NCBI RefSeq assembly: GCF_008124875.1
Contig: NZ_VNIA01000004.1
Span: 112,709 to 176,708 of the forward strand
DNA length: 64,000 nt
Direction: 5' to 3'
DNA from: Tenacibaculum adriaticum
GTDB lineage: Bacteria > Bacteroidota > Bacteroidia > Flavobacteriales > Flavobacteriaceae
Within the stretch, counting starts at the first letter, position 1. Each line of letters opens with the position of its first letter. Below, piece by piece: positions 10,240 through 19,320 of this stretch. The notes below the pieces were generated by a model. That model saw nothing but the letters and a program-made list of their open reading frames with translations, made no database searches and was not told the origin of the DNA. Both the position numbers and the translations under genes were made by a program.

Positions 10240-11739
10240 ATGGATACCAATAATAGATTTACCATTCAGAGAATACAAAAAGAGTATCAGCGTCAAAAAC
10301 AAAATGTTCCTTCTAATAAGTATATTATACTTTATAAAGCCATTAAAGAATGTATTCTGAATATTGAATTACCTCATGATTGGTTATTACCCCCTACAAG
10401 AATTTTAGCACAGGAGATAGGTTTGTCAAGAACAACAGTAATTAAAGCTTATGAACTATTACTTTTAGAAAAATTAATTTTTTCTAAGCCTGGTTCTGGT
10501 AATCGTATTAATTACGAGAATACAACAATTAATAAATCGTCTTCTAAACAAAAAGAACCTGTTAATATTAATTTATATCCAGATATATCCCAAAAAGGAC
10601 AATCTTATTTAAAGAATATTTCCCTTATAAATAGATTACCAAACAAAAGTTTAGCTTTTAGGCCTGGGTTGCCTCCTTTAGATGTATTTCCTGTAAATCA
10701 ATGGAAAAAACTTCTAAATACATACTGGCGACATATTAAATCATCTGGACTTTCCTATTCACAATCAACAGGATTACATGAGCTTAAAAAAAGTATTTGT
10801 AATTACTTAAATGTTAGTAGAAATATTAAATGCGATGCTAAACAGGTGATGATTGTATCTGGATCATTGCAATCTTTATATTTAATAACAAATGCTATAA
10901 TTGATAAAGATGATTCTGTGGTGTTAGAAAATCCATTATTTCCTAATGTTCATTCTATTTTTAAAAGCTCTCAAGCTAATTTAATTCCTATTGAATTAGA
11001 TTCTGAGGGTATTAATATAAATAAAATGAATACTATAACTCATAATAAACCAAAAGTGGTTCATGTAACACCTTCTAATCATTATCCGTTGGGTATACAG
11101 ATGAGTCTTAAAAGAAGAAAAGAAATTTTAGAATGGGCATCTAAAAACAAAGCATTCGTCATAGAAAATGATTATGAAAATGAAATAGCAAACTCATCAA
11201 ATAGTATTCCAACAATATATAGTCTAGATACTGAAGACCGAACTATTTATATGGGGACGTTTAATCGGTTATTACATCCATCAATTCGTTTAGGGTACAT
11301 GATTATACCTAGATATTTAGTTAAAATCATCGAAGCGTTACAAGAGCATTCACACAGATTTATATCTCCTTCCATTCAGGTAGTTATGAATCAGTTTATT
11401 GAAAAAAATTATTTATATCAACATATTAAAAACAGTATAGAGGTCGCAAGAGAACGACATGATTTATTTATAACTGAATTTGAATCCATCAGTAAAACCA
11501 TGTATGTACAACAAAAACCTTTTTCTAGCTTTCATTTATTAGCCTATTTTAAATCACCGGTAAGTGAAGAATATGAAACGGAGATTATTAAAAAACTTAA
11601 TGAGAATGATATAATAGCTTTTCCTTTGAGTAAGTGCTATATAACTTCACCAAAAAAACAAGGACTAATTTTAGGTTATTCATCTGTAAGACCAGCAGTT
11701 TTAAAACAGAAAATTAAAAAATTAGCAGGTATTATTTAA
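10240..11739 (+). CDS. MocR/PdxR-type GntR-aminotransferase regulator lacking the PLP lysine
   Basis: A 499-residue protein. Residues about 20-95 form a GntR winged helix (PPTRILAQEIGLSRTTVIKAYELLL). The remainder is an aspartate-aminotransferase fold (GLHELKKSI, VTPSNHYPLGIQMS, MGTFNRLLHPSIRLGYM). In ordinary MocR proteins the last motif reads GTF-S-K and the Lys forms the PLP Schiff base. Here the positions are N342-R343, so covalent PLP binding is doubtful. Neighbours are the divergent esterase and, downstream, the acidic-peptide operon. It may regulate either. Family assignment is firm; ligand and targets are unknown. Confidence 0.9.
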   Translation: MDTNNRFTIQRIQKEYQRQKQNVPSNKYIILYKAIKECILNIELPHDWLLPPTRILAQEIGLSRTTVIKAYELLLLEKLIFSKPGSGNRINYENTTINKSSSKQKEPVNINLYPDISQKGQSYLKNISLINRLPNKSLAFRPGLPPLDVFPVNQWKKLLNTYWRHIKSSGLSYSQSTGLHELKKSICNYLNVSRNIKCDAKQVMIVSGSLQSLYLITNAIIDKDDSVVLENPLFPNVHSIFKSSQANLIPIELDSEGININKMNTITHNKPKVVHVTPSNHYPLGIQMSLKRRKEILEWASKNKAFVIENDYENEIANSSNSIPTIYSLDTEDRTIYMGTFNRLLHPSIRLGYMIIPRYLVKIIEALQEHSHRFISPSIQVVMNQFIEKNYLYQHIKNSIEVARERHDLFITEFESISKTMYVQQKPFSSFHLLAYFKSPVSEEYETEIIKKLNENDIIAFPLSKCYITSPKKQGLILGYSSVRPAVLKQKIKKLAGII

Positions 11740-12055
11740 ATCTATATAGTTGTTTTATTCTCCATTTTCACTTCATTTTATTGTAGTTTTTAATTTTAAA
11801 ATAGTTTAAAATCTATCATTGTTATATGCATAAATACAGTAAAATCTTACTTTTTGTTAAATGTAAAAGTTTAATGTATCCTTGATAAAATACATGAAAG
11901 TAAAAGAGATTGAAACTCTTTTAATCCATCTTGTTTACTTAAAAAAACAGAATTGGTATTACCTTGATTTGGGTATTGGTATCTTTAAATGTATTGAATC
12001 TCTCATAGCTTTGGGCCTAGTATATCTATTTTCAACCTATTTAAATCCCTTTAAT
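11740..12055. other. Leader region before the lamin-tail/dipeptidase operon
   Basis: About 316 bp without a convincing gene. The frame continues open upstream of the ATG at 12056 as far as 11882, but those 58 residues precede an intact signal peptide and look like chance. The region should contain the promoter of the seven-gene operon; no clear TAnnTTTG element with a partner was found. Confidence 0.45.
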
Positions 12056-12880
12056 ATGAAAAAAAATTACTTTCTATTTTTATTAATTTTAACAATAAGT
12101 TACTCTGCATCAGCACAGCTTATTATTAACGAAGTTCTTTATGATCCACCTGCTGGAGCCGCAGGAGACGCTAACGGTGACGGAACTCGTGACGCTACCG
12201 ATGATGGATTCATAGAATTTGTAAATACTGGAGCTACTTCACTTGATGTTAGTGGTTACATGATATATGATAATGTAATTGCTGATGGAACAAGAACTTT
12301 AAGACATACAATTCCTTCAGGTACAATTTTACCAGCAAATGGGTTTCTTGTTGTTTTTGGAGGAGGAACACCAACTGGAGCTTTCGGAGGGGCAACTGTT
12401 ATTGCCGATACAGGTTCAGCAGGATTAAGCTTGCAAAATTCAGGAGAGATCATTGAAATTGAAAATGCCTCTGGAACAGTAATTTTAACATTTGATTCTG
12501 ATGCACTTTCTAATAATCCAGATGAGTCTTATACTAGAAATCCTGACATTACCGGGGATTTTGTTCAGCATAAAGATGCTGTAGCAGGGGTGTTGTTTTC
12601 TCCAGGAACATTCGCTGATGGATCAGTTCTATCAAATGAAGAGTTTAGTAAATTAGAATTATCAATATATCCAAACCCAGTAACTCAAAATCAAATCAAC
12701 ATTAAAACTCCTACTCAAGGATTAAAAACCATTGCTCTTTATGATATGAATGGAAGAAAAATGTTAGAGGAAGAGACTAATGGAGATGTTATGGATGTTA
12801 GCAAAATTAAGCGAGGTTTATATTTACTTGAATTAAATATTGATAATAAAACTCAGACATCAAAAATAATTATTAAATAA
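12056..12880 (+). CDS. Secreted lamin-tail-domain protein with T9SS sorting domain
   Basis: A 274-residue protein. The start at 12056 is chosen because it gives a clean signal peptide (MKKNYFLFLLILTIS, cleavage near SAQ). The next ~150 residues are a lamin-tail (LTD) domain beginning IINEVLYDPP and containing GDANGDGTRDATDDGFIEF, an acidic, probably calcium-binding loop. The last ~75 residues (LSIYPNPVTQ ... KTIALYDMNGRK ... GLYLLEL ... KIIIK) are a type A T9SS C-terminal domain, so the protein is exported through the type IX machinery and likely attached to the cell surface. It is the first gene of a co-directional run and has a close sibling immediately downstream. Confidence 0.88.
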   Translation: MKKNYFLFLLILTISYSASAQLIINEVLYDPPAGAAGDANGDGTRDATDDGFIEFVNTGATSLDVSGYMIYDNVIADGTRTLRHTIPSGTILPANGFLVVFGGGTPTGAFGGATVIADTGSAGLSLQNSGEIIEIENASGTVILTFDSDALSNNPDESYTRNPDITGDFVQHKDAVAGVLFSPGTFADGSVLSNEEFSKLELSIYPNPVTQNQINIKTPTQGLKTIALYDMNGRKMLEEETNGDVMDVSKIKRGLYLLELNIDNKTQTSKIIIK

Positions 12881-12900
12881 ATTTTTTAAATTAAAAACTC

Positions 12901-13911
12901 ATGAAAATGAACACCAAAAACATTCCATTTAAATCTTTATGTTTTGTATTTCTCTTGGTTATATTTTTTTCTTGTACTACAGAAGACATCTCTCCAATAT
13001 TAATTGAAGTTAGCAGTACAGAAACAAATTTACTTGAAGATGATGGAGCAATTACAGTAACAGCAACACTAAATGGACCAGCTGCAGAACAACTTGTAAT
13101 TCCTTTAACAATAGAAGGTACAGCTACAGTTGGAATTGATTATACATTATCGTCTTCACAAATTATAATTAGTGCAGGGACTAATTCGGGAGAAATTACA
13201 TTAACAAGTATTCAAGATGATGAAGTTGAAGGAATAGAAACGATTAATATTATTGTTGGTGATACTTTTTTATCAACATTTGATATTAATATTTCAGTTA
13301 CAGATGATGACGTCAATACTGATACAGATAATGATGGTGTTTTTGACGCTGTTGATGCTTGTCCTCTAGTCCCTGGGGAAATTAGTAATAATGGTTGTCC
13401 TTTTTCAGTAATTATTAATGAAGTTCTTTATGATCCACCTACTGGATTGGCAGGAGATGCTAACGGTGATGGAACTCGTGACGCTACCGATGATGAATTC
13501 ATTGAGTTTTATAATGATTCAGATAATGAATTAGATTTAACAGGATATACCGTTTCAGACACGTCACAAGTTAGACATACATTTCCAACTGGATCTATTG
13601 TTCCTGCAAGAGGAATTTTAGTGCTTTTTGGAGGAGGAAATCCAACAGGAAGTTTTGGAGGAGCAGTAGTACAGCTTGCGTCAGAAGGAACTTTGAACAT
13701 AAGTAATGCAGGTGATGTTATGACTTTAAGAGGTGTTACAGGTAATGTTGTTGTAGCGTTCGATGTTAATGGTTTGTCAGGGAACCCAGATGAATCTTAT
13801 ACTAGATATCCTGATTTAACTGGAGATTTTGTTCAACACGGAGCTGAGGTTCCAGAATCGAATGGAGCCTTATTTTCACCAGGAACAAAAGTTGATGGTT
13901 CTTCATTTTAA
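12901..13911 (+). CDS. Calx-beta / TSP3 / lamin-tail lipoprotein
   Basis: A 336-residue protein with a lipobox (VIFFSC, Cys about 25). Order of parts: lipoprotein signal; a Calx-beta-like domain at about residues 35-137 (LTIEGTATVGIDYTL, GEITLTSIQDDEVEGIETINI); a thrombospondin type-3-like calcium repeat (DTDNDGVFDAVDACP) at about 140-165; then an LTD domain starting IINEVLYDPP. The LTD domain is almost identical at the DNA level to that of the preceding gene. It has no T9SS tail and should be lipid-anchored instead. The 20-bp and 16-bp gaps to its neighbours support an operon. Confidence 0.85.
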   Translation: MKMNTKNIPFKSLCFVFLLVIFFSCTTEDISPILIEVSSTETNLLEDDGAITVTATLNGPAAEQLVIPLTIEGTATVGIDYTLSSSQIIISAGTNSGEITLTSIQDDEVEGIETINIIVGDTFLSTFDINISVTDDDVNTDTDNDGVFDAVDACPLVPGEISNNGCPFSVIINEVLYDPPTGLAGDANGDGTRDATDDEFIEFYNDSDNELDLTGYTVSDTSQVRHTFPTGSIVPARGILVLFGGGNPTGSFGGAVVQLASEGTLNISNAGDVMTLRGVTGNVVVAFDVNGLSGNPDESYTRYPDLTGDFVQHGAEVPESNGALFSPGTKVDGSSF

Positions 13912-13927
13912 ATATAAATAAAATTAC

Positions 13928-15283
13928 ATGTTAGGCCCTATATTATCTCTCATTTTTATAATTATCACAACACGATTGTTATTAAAAAAATATAATCCCC
14001 ATGCAGTATTGATAATATTGGGTCTTTTAATGTTGTTGCTAGCAATGATTTTAAATTTCAAGATGCCAACTCTTGTTAATCCAACAGGTTTCGCTGGATT
14101 CGATCTTTTTAAATATATAAAAGAATCATTCAGTAAAACGAATGCTGGTGTTGGATTAATGATTATGGCTATTGGAGGGTTTGTTGCGTATATTGATAAA
14201 ATAGGTGCATCTAACACTTTAGTTTATGTAGCAATGAAACCTTTAAAATTATTTAAAAAGCAACCTTATTTAGCTGCATCTTTAGTGATACCTATCGGAC
14301 AAATTTTATTTGTTGCTATACCATCTGCAGCAGGATTAAGTTTATTATTAATGGCATCTCTTTTCCCTATATTAATCAATTTAGGGGTTAGTAGGTTGTC
14401 AGCTGTATCTGTTATAACAGCAAGTACTGCTATGGGAATTGGACCAGCATCAGCAATTACAGCAAGTGCTACCAACATAGCAGATATAGATACGATATCG
14501 TTTTTTGTTAAGCATCAAATACCTTTAGCGATCCCTTTAAGTATATCAATGATGATTACTTATTACTTTGTTAATCGCTATTATGATAAAAAAAATATTC
14601 AGCAAAAACAAGAAGTAGATATTCAAGAAGAAAACATTAAGACTCCATTGATATATGCTATAATTCCTATACTTCCAATATTATTATTAATCCTTTTTTC
14701 AAAGCTGTTTAATTTATTTAGCTTTCCTGTTTCATTAGATACAACTACGGCTATGTTTATTAGTTTATTTATAGCTATTTTATTTGAATTGATAAGAACT
14801 AAAAGCATTATAAAAGTTTTTGAATCTTTTAAAATATTTTGGAATGGAATGGGTAATATCTTCAAATCCGTTGTCACACTTATCATTGCTGCAGATATTT
14901 TCGCAAAAGGATTGATAAGTTTAGGATTTATTGATGGTTTAGTAAAGGTATCACAAAATTTAGGTTTTGAAGCGATAGGAATAGGGGTAATTATGTCTAT
15001 TATGATTTTTTTTGCTTCTATGCTTATGGGGAGTGGTAATGCTTCCTTTTTTGCTTTTGGCCCGTTAGTTCCAAAAATAGCAGCCAAATTGGGAGTAGAT
15101 AGCACTGCTATTATTTTACCTATGCAATTATCGGCATCTATGGGAAGAACAGTATCTCCTGTTGCAGGTGTTATTATAGCTGTATCTGAAATAGCAGGGG
15201 TTACCACACTTGCCATTGTAAAAAGAAATTTTATACCCTTAATAGTAGCTTTAATTATTATGCTCTGTTATCACTTTATGTAA
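13928..15283 (+). CDS. DcuC-family C4-dicarboxylate (aspartate/fumarate-type) transporter
   Basis: A 451-residue integral membrane protein with about 12 hydrophobic segments and the DcuC/ion-transporter superfamily style. Conserved-looking stretches include AVSVITASTAMGIGPASAITASA and MGSGNASFFAFGPLVP near the two inverted-repeat hairpins, and SMGRTVSPVAGVI near the C-terminus. Known DcuC proteins move C4-dicarboxylates across the inner membrane. Here the isoaspartyl dipeptidase gene begins 3 bp after its stop, so aspartate or an aspartyl dipeptide is a plausible substrate. Family confidence is good; the substrate is inferred from context only. Confidence 0.85.
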   Translation: MLGPILSLIFIIITTRLLLKKYNPHAVLIILGLLMLLLAMILNFKMPTLVNPTGFAGFDLFKYIKESFSKTNAGVGLMIMAIGGFVAYIDKIGASNTLVYVAMKPLKLFKKQPYLAASLVIPIGQILFVAIPSAAGLSLLLMASLFPILINLGVSRLSAVSVITASTAMGIGPASAITASATNIADIDTISFFVKHQIPLAIPLSISMMITYYFVNRYYDKKNIQQKQEVDIQEENIKTPLIYAIIPILPILLLILFSKLFNLFSFPVSLDTTTAMFISLFIAILFELIRTKSIIKVFESFKIFWNGMGNIFKSVVTLIIAADIFAKGLISLGFIDGLVKVSQNLGFEAIGIGVIMSIMIFFASMLMGSGNASFFAFGPLVPKIAAKLGVDSTAIILPMQLSASMGRTVSPVAGVIIAVSEIAGVTTLAIVKRNFIPLIVALIIMLCYHFM

Positions 15284-15286
15284 TTT

Positions 15287-16429
15287 ATGTTAAAACTTTT
15301 AAAAAATACAAAACTGTATTCTCCTGAATATCTTGGAAAACAAGATGTTCTAATAGCTGGTGAAAAAATAGTAGCTATATCAGATAATTTAGATTCTTAT
15401 GCAGAATATGCTAATGTTTATGATGCAAAAGGTAAAATTGTTACACCTGGCTTAATAGATCAGCACATGCATATTATAGGTGCTGGTGGTAAGACTGGTT
15501 TTTCATCTATGACTCCTGAGGTTAGTTTAAGTGAACTAATATCCTGTGGAACAACTACAGTAGTAGGTTTATTAGGTACGGATGGTACAGCCAGAAACAT
15601 TCGTACACTTTATGGTAAAGTAAAATCCTTAGAACAAGAAGGAGTATCTGCATATATGTTTTGTGGTTATTATGGAATAGACACTGTTACTATTACAGAT
15701 AGCATTCAAGGAGATATGATTTTTATTGATAAAATTCTAGGGTGTAAAATAGCGATTAGTGATATCCGATCATCTTACCCTACTGCAACAGAATTATTAA
15801 GAAAACTGAGAGATGTAAGGGTAGGAGGATGTATTGGTAATAAAAAGGGAATTCTTCATATACATTTAGGAAATCTAGATACAAAAATGGATATTCTTTT
15901 TGAACTTGTTACTAAATATCAATTTCCAATTGAGCATATTTCTCCCACCCATGTAGGAAGAACTAAAGCTCTTTTTGATCAAGCAATAGAGTTTGCTAAA
16001 CTAGGAGGGATGATTGATATTACCACAGGAGCATCGCAATATACATCACCTTATAAATCGGTATTATATGCTTTAGAAAAAGGAGTAAATATAGACACAA
16101 TGACTTTTAGTTCTGATGGACATGCAGGTCTTACCAAATTTGATGAGAAAGGTAACGCCATTGGAGTAAGACAAGCTCCTATCGATCAAAACTTAAAAGA
16201 AGTCGTCCAATTAATTCAAAAAGGAGGAATAGGAATCGAAGAGGCTTTTAAATTAATCACTGTAAATCCAGCTAAAAATTTAGGATTAAAAACCAAAGGA
16301 AGAATAGCTGTTGGTTATGATGCAGATTTATGCGTTTTCGATAAAGATTTTAAACTGCATGATGTTTTTGCAAGAGGACAACATATGATGAAAGACACTA
16401 ATATTATAGTAAAAGGAAATTTTGAATAA
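15287..16429 (+). CDS. iadA: Isoaspartyl dipeptidase (beta-aspartyl peptidase)
   Basis: A 380-residue amidohydrolase. Visible active-site elements are the HxH metal pair in GLIDQHMHI (H60, H62), a Lys in GCKIAISD (K153) in the place of the carbamylated bridging lysine, LHIHLGN and IEHISPTHV supplying further His ligands, and the SSDGH motif with the catalytic Asp. The overall pattern, including CGTTTVVGLLGTDG, matches IadA, which cleaves beta-Asp-Xaa dipeptides. No signal peptide, so it is cytosolic. It is flanked within 3-15 bp by the DcuC-like carrier and a porin gene, which suggests dipeptides are imported before cleavage. Confidence 0.92.
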   Translation: MLKLLKNTKLYSPEYLGKQDVLIAGEKIVAISDNLDSYAEYANVYDAKGKIVTPGLIDQHMHIIGAGGKTGFSSMTPEVSLSELISCGTTTVVGLLGTDGTARNIRTLYGKVKSLEQEGVSAYMFCGYYGIDTVTITDSIQGDMIFIDKILGCKIAISDIRSSYPTATELLRKLRDVRVGGCIGNKKGILHIHLGNLDTKMDILFELVTKYQFPIEHISPTHVGRTKALFDQAIEFAKLGGMIDITTGASQYTSPYKSVLYALEKGVNIDTMTFSSDGHAGLTKFDEKGNAIGVRQAPIDQNLKEVVQLIQKGGIGIEEAFKLITVNPAKNLGLKTKGRIAVGYDADLCVFDKDFKLHDVFARGQHMMKDTNIIVKGNFE

Positions 16430-16443
16430 GTAGTTATAATAAT

Positions 16444-17751
16444 ATGAATATGAAAATATTAAAAATAGTACCAACCTTTTGTTTGTTTCTGATAATCTCT
16501 CAGATACAAGCACAATCTGCTGAAATGAATTCTTATCGATTTTCAGAAGGATTACAATTTACAACAAAAGGAGGTAAAAAAATTAAAATGAGTGGTTATA
16601 TACAACCACTTTTTGAAGCAAAACAGTATACAGAATCTGATGACTTTGATACTGAAAATAGATTTAGAATACGACGTGCTAGATTTAGAATAGATGGAGG
16701 ATCAAAAGATCAGAGATTTAACTATCGTGTTCATTTTGATTTAAGTGGTTCTTCAGAAGTAGATGATTCTTCAAGTAGTTTTTTATTAGATGCTTATGCC
16801 TCATACGAAGTAACGAAACAATTAACTGTTCTTTTTGGACAACGTTCTACTTATACGGATAACAGAGAATTATTTATGGCTTCTAGTAGTCTTCAATTAG
16901 TTGAACGTAGTCGATTAACTTCTGCATTCGCCTCTATACGAGAGTTTGGTTTGTTTTTGCAAGGTAAATTTAGAACTGGTGGAGGTAGTTATTTAAAGCC
17001 TTATCTGGTGGTAACAAATGGTGATGGAGCAAATGTTTTTAGTAAGGATCACGGAGGAATAAAAGTTGGTGGACGTCTAGACTTTTTACCCTTTGGATTA
17101 TTTACCAATTTTGGTCAGTTTAAAGAAGCAGACGTAATGCGAGAACGAACACCAAAATTAGTTATTGGAGCTAATTATAGTATAAATTTTGGTATGAGTA
17201 GCCGAAGAGGAAGAGGAAGCGGAGATATAATTTATTTGGATGACGATAACAAAGAATCATTACCAGACTACACAAAATATGGTGCCGATTTTCTTTTTAA
17301 ATATCAAGGCTTTTCTATGTTAGGAGAGTTCGTAAAAAGCTTAGCTTCTGTGCCTTCCGATATAACACAACGTATACTTAATAGTGGTTCAACTTCTACT
17401 AGTTTTGACGTAGGTGGTATACAAGATGTAGAAAATTATGTAAAAGGGCGTATGATGTTAGGTGAGGGGTATAATATCCAAGCAGGATATGTATTTAAAA
17501 GTGGATTTTCTATAGATGGTAGATATACTTACCTAAAAGCAGATGAAAATTCTTTTTTGAATAATGATACATTTTACAGCCGTCCTTATTATTATACAAT
17601 TGGTTTAAGTAAGTATTTAGGACGTAATTATGGAGCTAAAATACAAACATCATTTACCTACGTAGATGGAGATTCAATAAATGGTAGTGATGGTAACCCT
17701 ATTGAAGGTGATGAGTTGATTGGTCGATTAATGTTAACTTTTTCTTTTTAA
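16444..17751 (+). CDS. Outer-membrane porin (phosphate-selective porin O/P-like)
   Basis: A 435-residue protein with a signal peptide (KILKIVPTFCLFLIIS, cleavage near QAQS). It has a long beta-strand-rich body ending in an aromatic residue (LMLTFSF), as expected for an outer-membrane barrel. The run MSGYIQPLFEAKQY, FRIRRARFRIDGG and VLFGQRSTYTDNRE fits the porin O/P family. The start could be 16444 or 16450; the second Met gives a more standard signal. It lies between iadA and the M14 peptidase gene, which starts 2 bp after its stop. Confidence 0.85.
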   Translation: MNMKILKIVPTFCLFLIISQIQAQSAEMNSYRFSEGLQFTTKGGKKIKMSGYIQPLFEAKQYTESDDFDTENRFRIRRARFRIDGGSKDQRFNYRVHFDLSGSSEVDDSSSSFLLDAYASYEVTKQLTVLFGQRSTYTDNRELFMASSSLQLVERSRLTSAFASIREFGLFLQGKFRTGGGSYLKPYLVVTNGDGANVFSKDHGGIKVGGRLDFLPFGLFTNFGQFKEADVMRERTPKLVIGANYSINFGMSSRRGRGSGDIIYLDDDNKESLPDYTKYGADFLFKYQGFSMLGEFVKSLASVPSDITQRILNSGSTSTSFDVGGIQDVENYVKGRMMLGEGYNIQAGYVFKSGFSIDGRYTYLKADENSFLNNDTFYSRPYYYTIGLSKYLGRNYGAKIQTSFTYVDGDSINGSDGNPIEGDELIGRLMLTFSF

Positions 17752-17753
17752 AT

Positions 17754-19304
17754 ATGAAAAAGAACAGTTTTATATTAATTTGTTTCCTATTAAGTGTAGC
17801 GACCACTTTTCCACAATTAAATCCGCAATCTAAAAAAATTACGGAACGCTATTTTCCTGATTCAGATAGTTTAGGAATTGTAACACCTGCTTTACAGAAA
17901 AAAAATGGATTTACAGATTATAAAGAACTTCTGATTTTTTCATATAATCAAAAAGATAAGCATCCAGATTATGTGAGTGTGAAGTTTATAGGAAAAAGTC
18001 AAAAAGGGTTTAGAATACCTATGGTAAGGCTAACCAATTCAAATTCCAACTACGATAAAATTAAAGTATGGATGCAAGGAGGTTTACATGGTAATGAACC
18101 TGCTAGTACAGAAGGGCTTCTATATTTAATGCACAATCTTTTAAATAACCCAATTTATAACTATTTATTAGATAAGATTGATTTATGCATAGTGCCTATG
18201 GCAAATATAGATGGTTATATGAAGCAAAGTCGTTATGCTGATAATGGATTGGATTTAAACCGAGATCAAACTAAGTTGATGGCTCCTGAAAGTATTGCAT
18301 TAAAGAAAGCATTTTCTAACTTTAATCCAGAAGTAGGTGTCGATTTTCATGAATACAATCCTTATCGTAGAGATTTTGCAAAACTAGGCACCTTTGGAAT
18401 TGCCGCTTTGTATGATATTATGTTCTTATATAGTGGAAATCTTAATGTTCCTGAAAATTTGAGAGTACTAACGGATACGCTTTTTGTAGAAAATGCTAGA
18501 AAAGTATTAACTAAAAATGGATTGCGTTATCAGAGTTATATGTCTACAGGAAACTATCATGGAGAGATTCAATTTAAAAAAGGGGCTAACAATGCTCGTT
18601 CTAGCGCAACTTCCTATGCTCTTACCAATACCATTTCAACTTTGGTTGAAGTAAGAGGAGTTAAGTTAGGTAGAACTTCTTTTAATAGACGAGTCGCAAC
18701 AACTTTTCTAATAGGAATGTCTTATTTAAAAACAACTTTCAACAATTTCAATTTAGTACAAGAAGAAATAATGAAAGCACAGAAGGAGAATGCGAATAAA
18801 GACATTACAGTTACAAGTTCTCCAACGGTTTATAAAGATACTATTCAGGTGATAGATTTAGATACATATGACTTGATGGATTTGAAGGTAACAATAAGAG
18901 ATGGTTTACAAACTATACCAAAATTAACTAGAGAAAAACCAGCAGCTTATATAATAGAAGCAGGCCATGAAGATTTAATAAAAAAGCTACATGTTTTAGG
19001 AGTTGAAACTTATACACTTATTAAGGAAACAGAATATAATGTAGATGCTTATTTAGTAACAGCGTATGATAAAAATGAAAAGCCTTATGAAAAAATGAAT
19101 CGTCAGACCCTAAAAACTAAATTAGTAAATAAAACGAAACGGTTTCCAAAGGGGACAATTATTATTACTACAAACCAAAAAAACGCTCCAATAGTAGCAG
19201 AAGTATTGGAGCCAGAAGCACCAAATAGCTTTATAAGTTTTGGCGTGTTAGAAACTGAATTAAATAAAGAATTACCAATATATAGATTATCTAAAAAGAA
19301 TTAA
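17754..19304 (+). CDS. M14-family zinc carboxypeptidase, exported
   Basis: A 516-residue protein with a signal peptide (NSFILICFLLSVATTFPQ). The M14 metal site is visible: GGLHGNEPASTEG with H112 and E115 as zinc ligands, DLNRD (substrate-carboxylate region), and VDFHEYN with the third His ligand. LVEVRG supplies the general-base Glu. The ~170-residue extension after about residue 340 does not resemble the catalytic domain. Probably periplasmic, trimming peptides from the C-terminus or releasing dipeptides. Because it is sandwiched between two porins and downstream of iadA, its product may feed the isoaspartyl route. Confidence 0.88.
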   Translation: MKKNSFILICFLLSVATTFPQLNPQSKKITERYFPDSDSLGIVTPALQKKNGFTDYKELLIFSYNQKDKHPDYVSVKFIGKSQKGFRIPMVRLTNSNSNYDKIKVWMQGGLHGNEPASTEGLLYLMHNLLNNPIYNYLLDKIDLCIVPMANIDGYMKQSRYADNGLDLNRDQTKLMAPESIALKKAFSNFNPEVGVDFHEYNPYRRDFAKLGTFGIAALYDIMFLYSGNLNVPENLRVLTDTLFVENARKVLTKNGLRYQSYMSTGNYHGEIQFKKGANNARSSATSYALTNTISTLVEVRGVKLGRTSFNRRVATTFLIGMSYLKTTFNNFNLVQEEIMKAQKENANKDITVTSSPTVYKDTIQVIDLDTYDLMDLKVTIRDGLQTIPKLTREKPAAYIIEAGHEDLIKKLHVLGVETYTLIKETEYNVDAYLVTAYDKNEKPYEKMNRQTLKTKLVNKTKRFPKGTIIITTNQKNAPIVAEVLEPEAPNSFISFGVLETELNKELPIYRLSKKN

Positions 19305-19320
19305 AATGAAATCAACAATT

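Noticed and set aside
11882..12055. Extension of the first lamin-tail protein to 332 residues
   Set aside because: The extra 58 residues sit before an intact signal peptide, so translation almost certainly starts at 12056.
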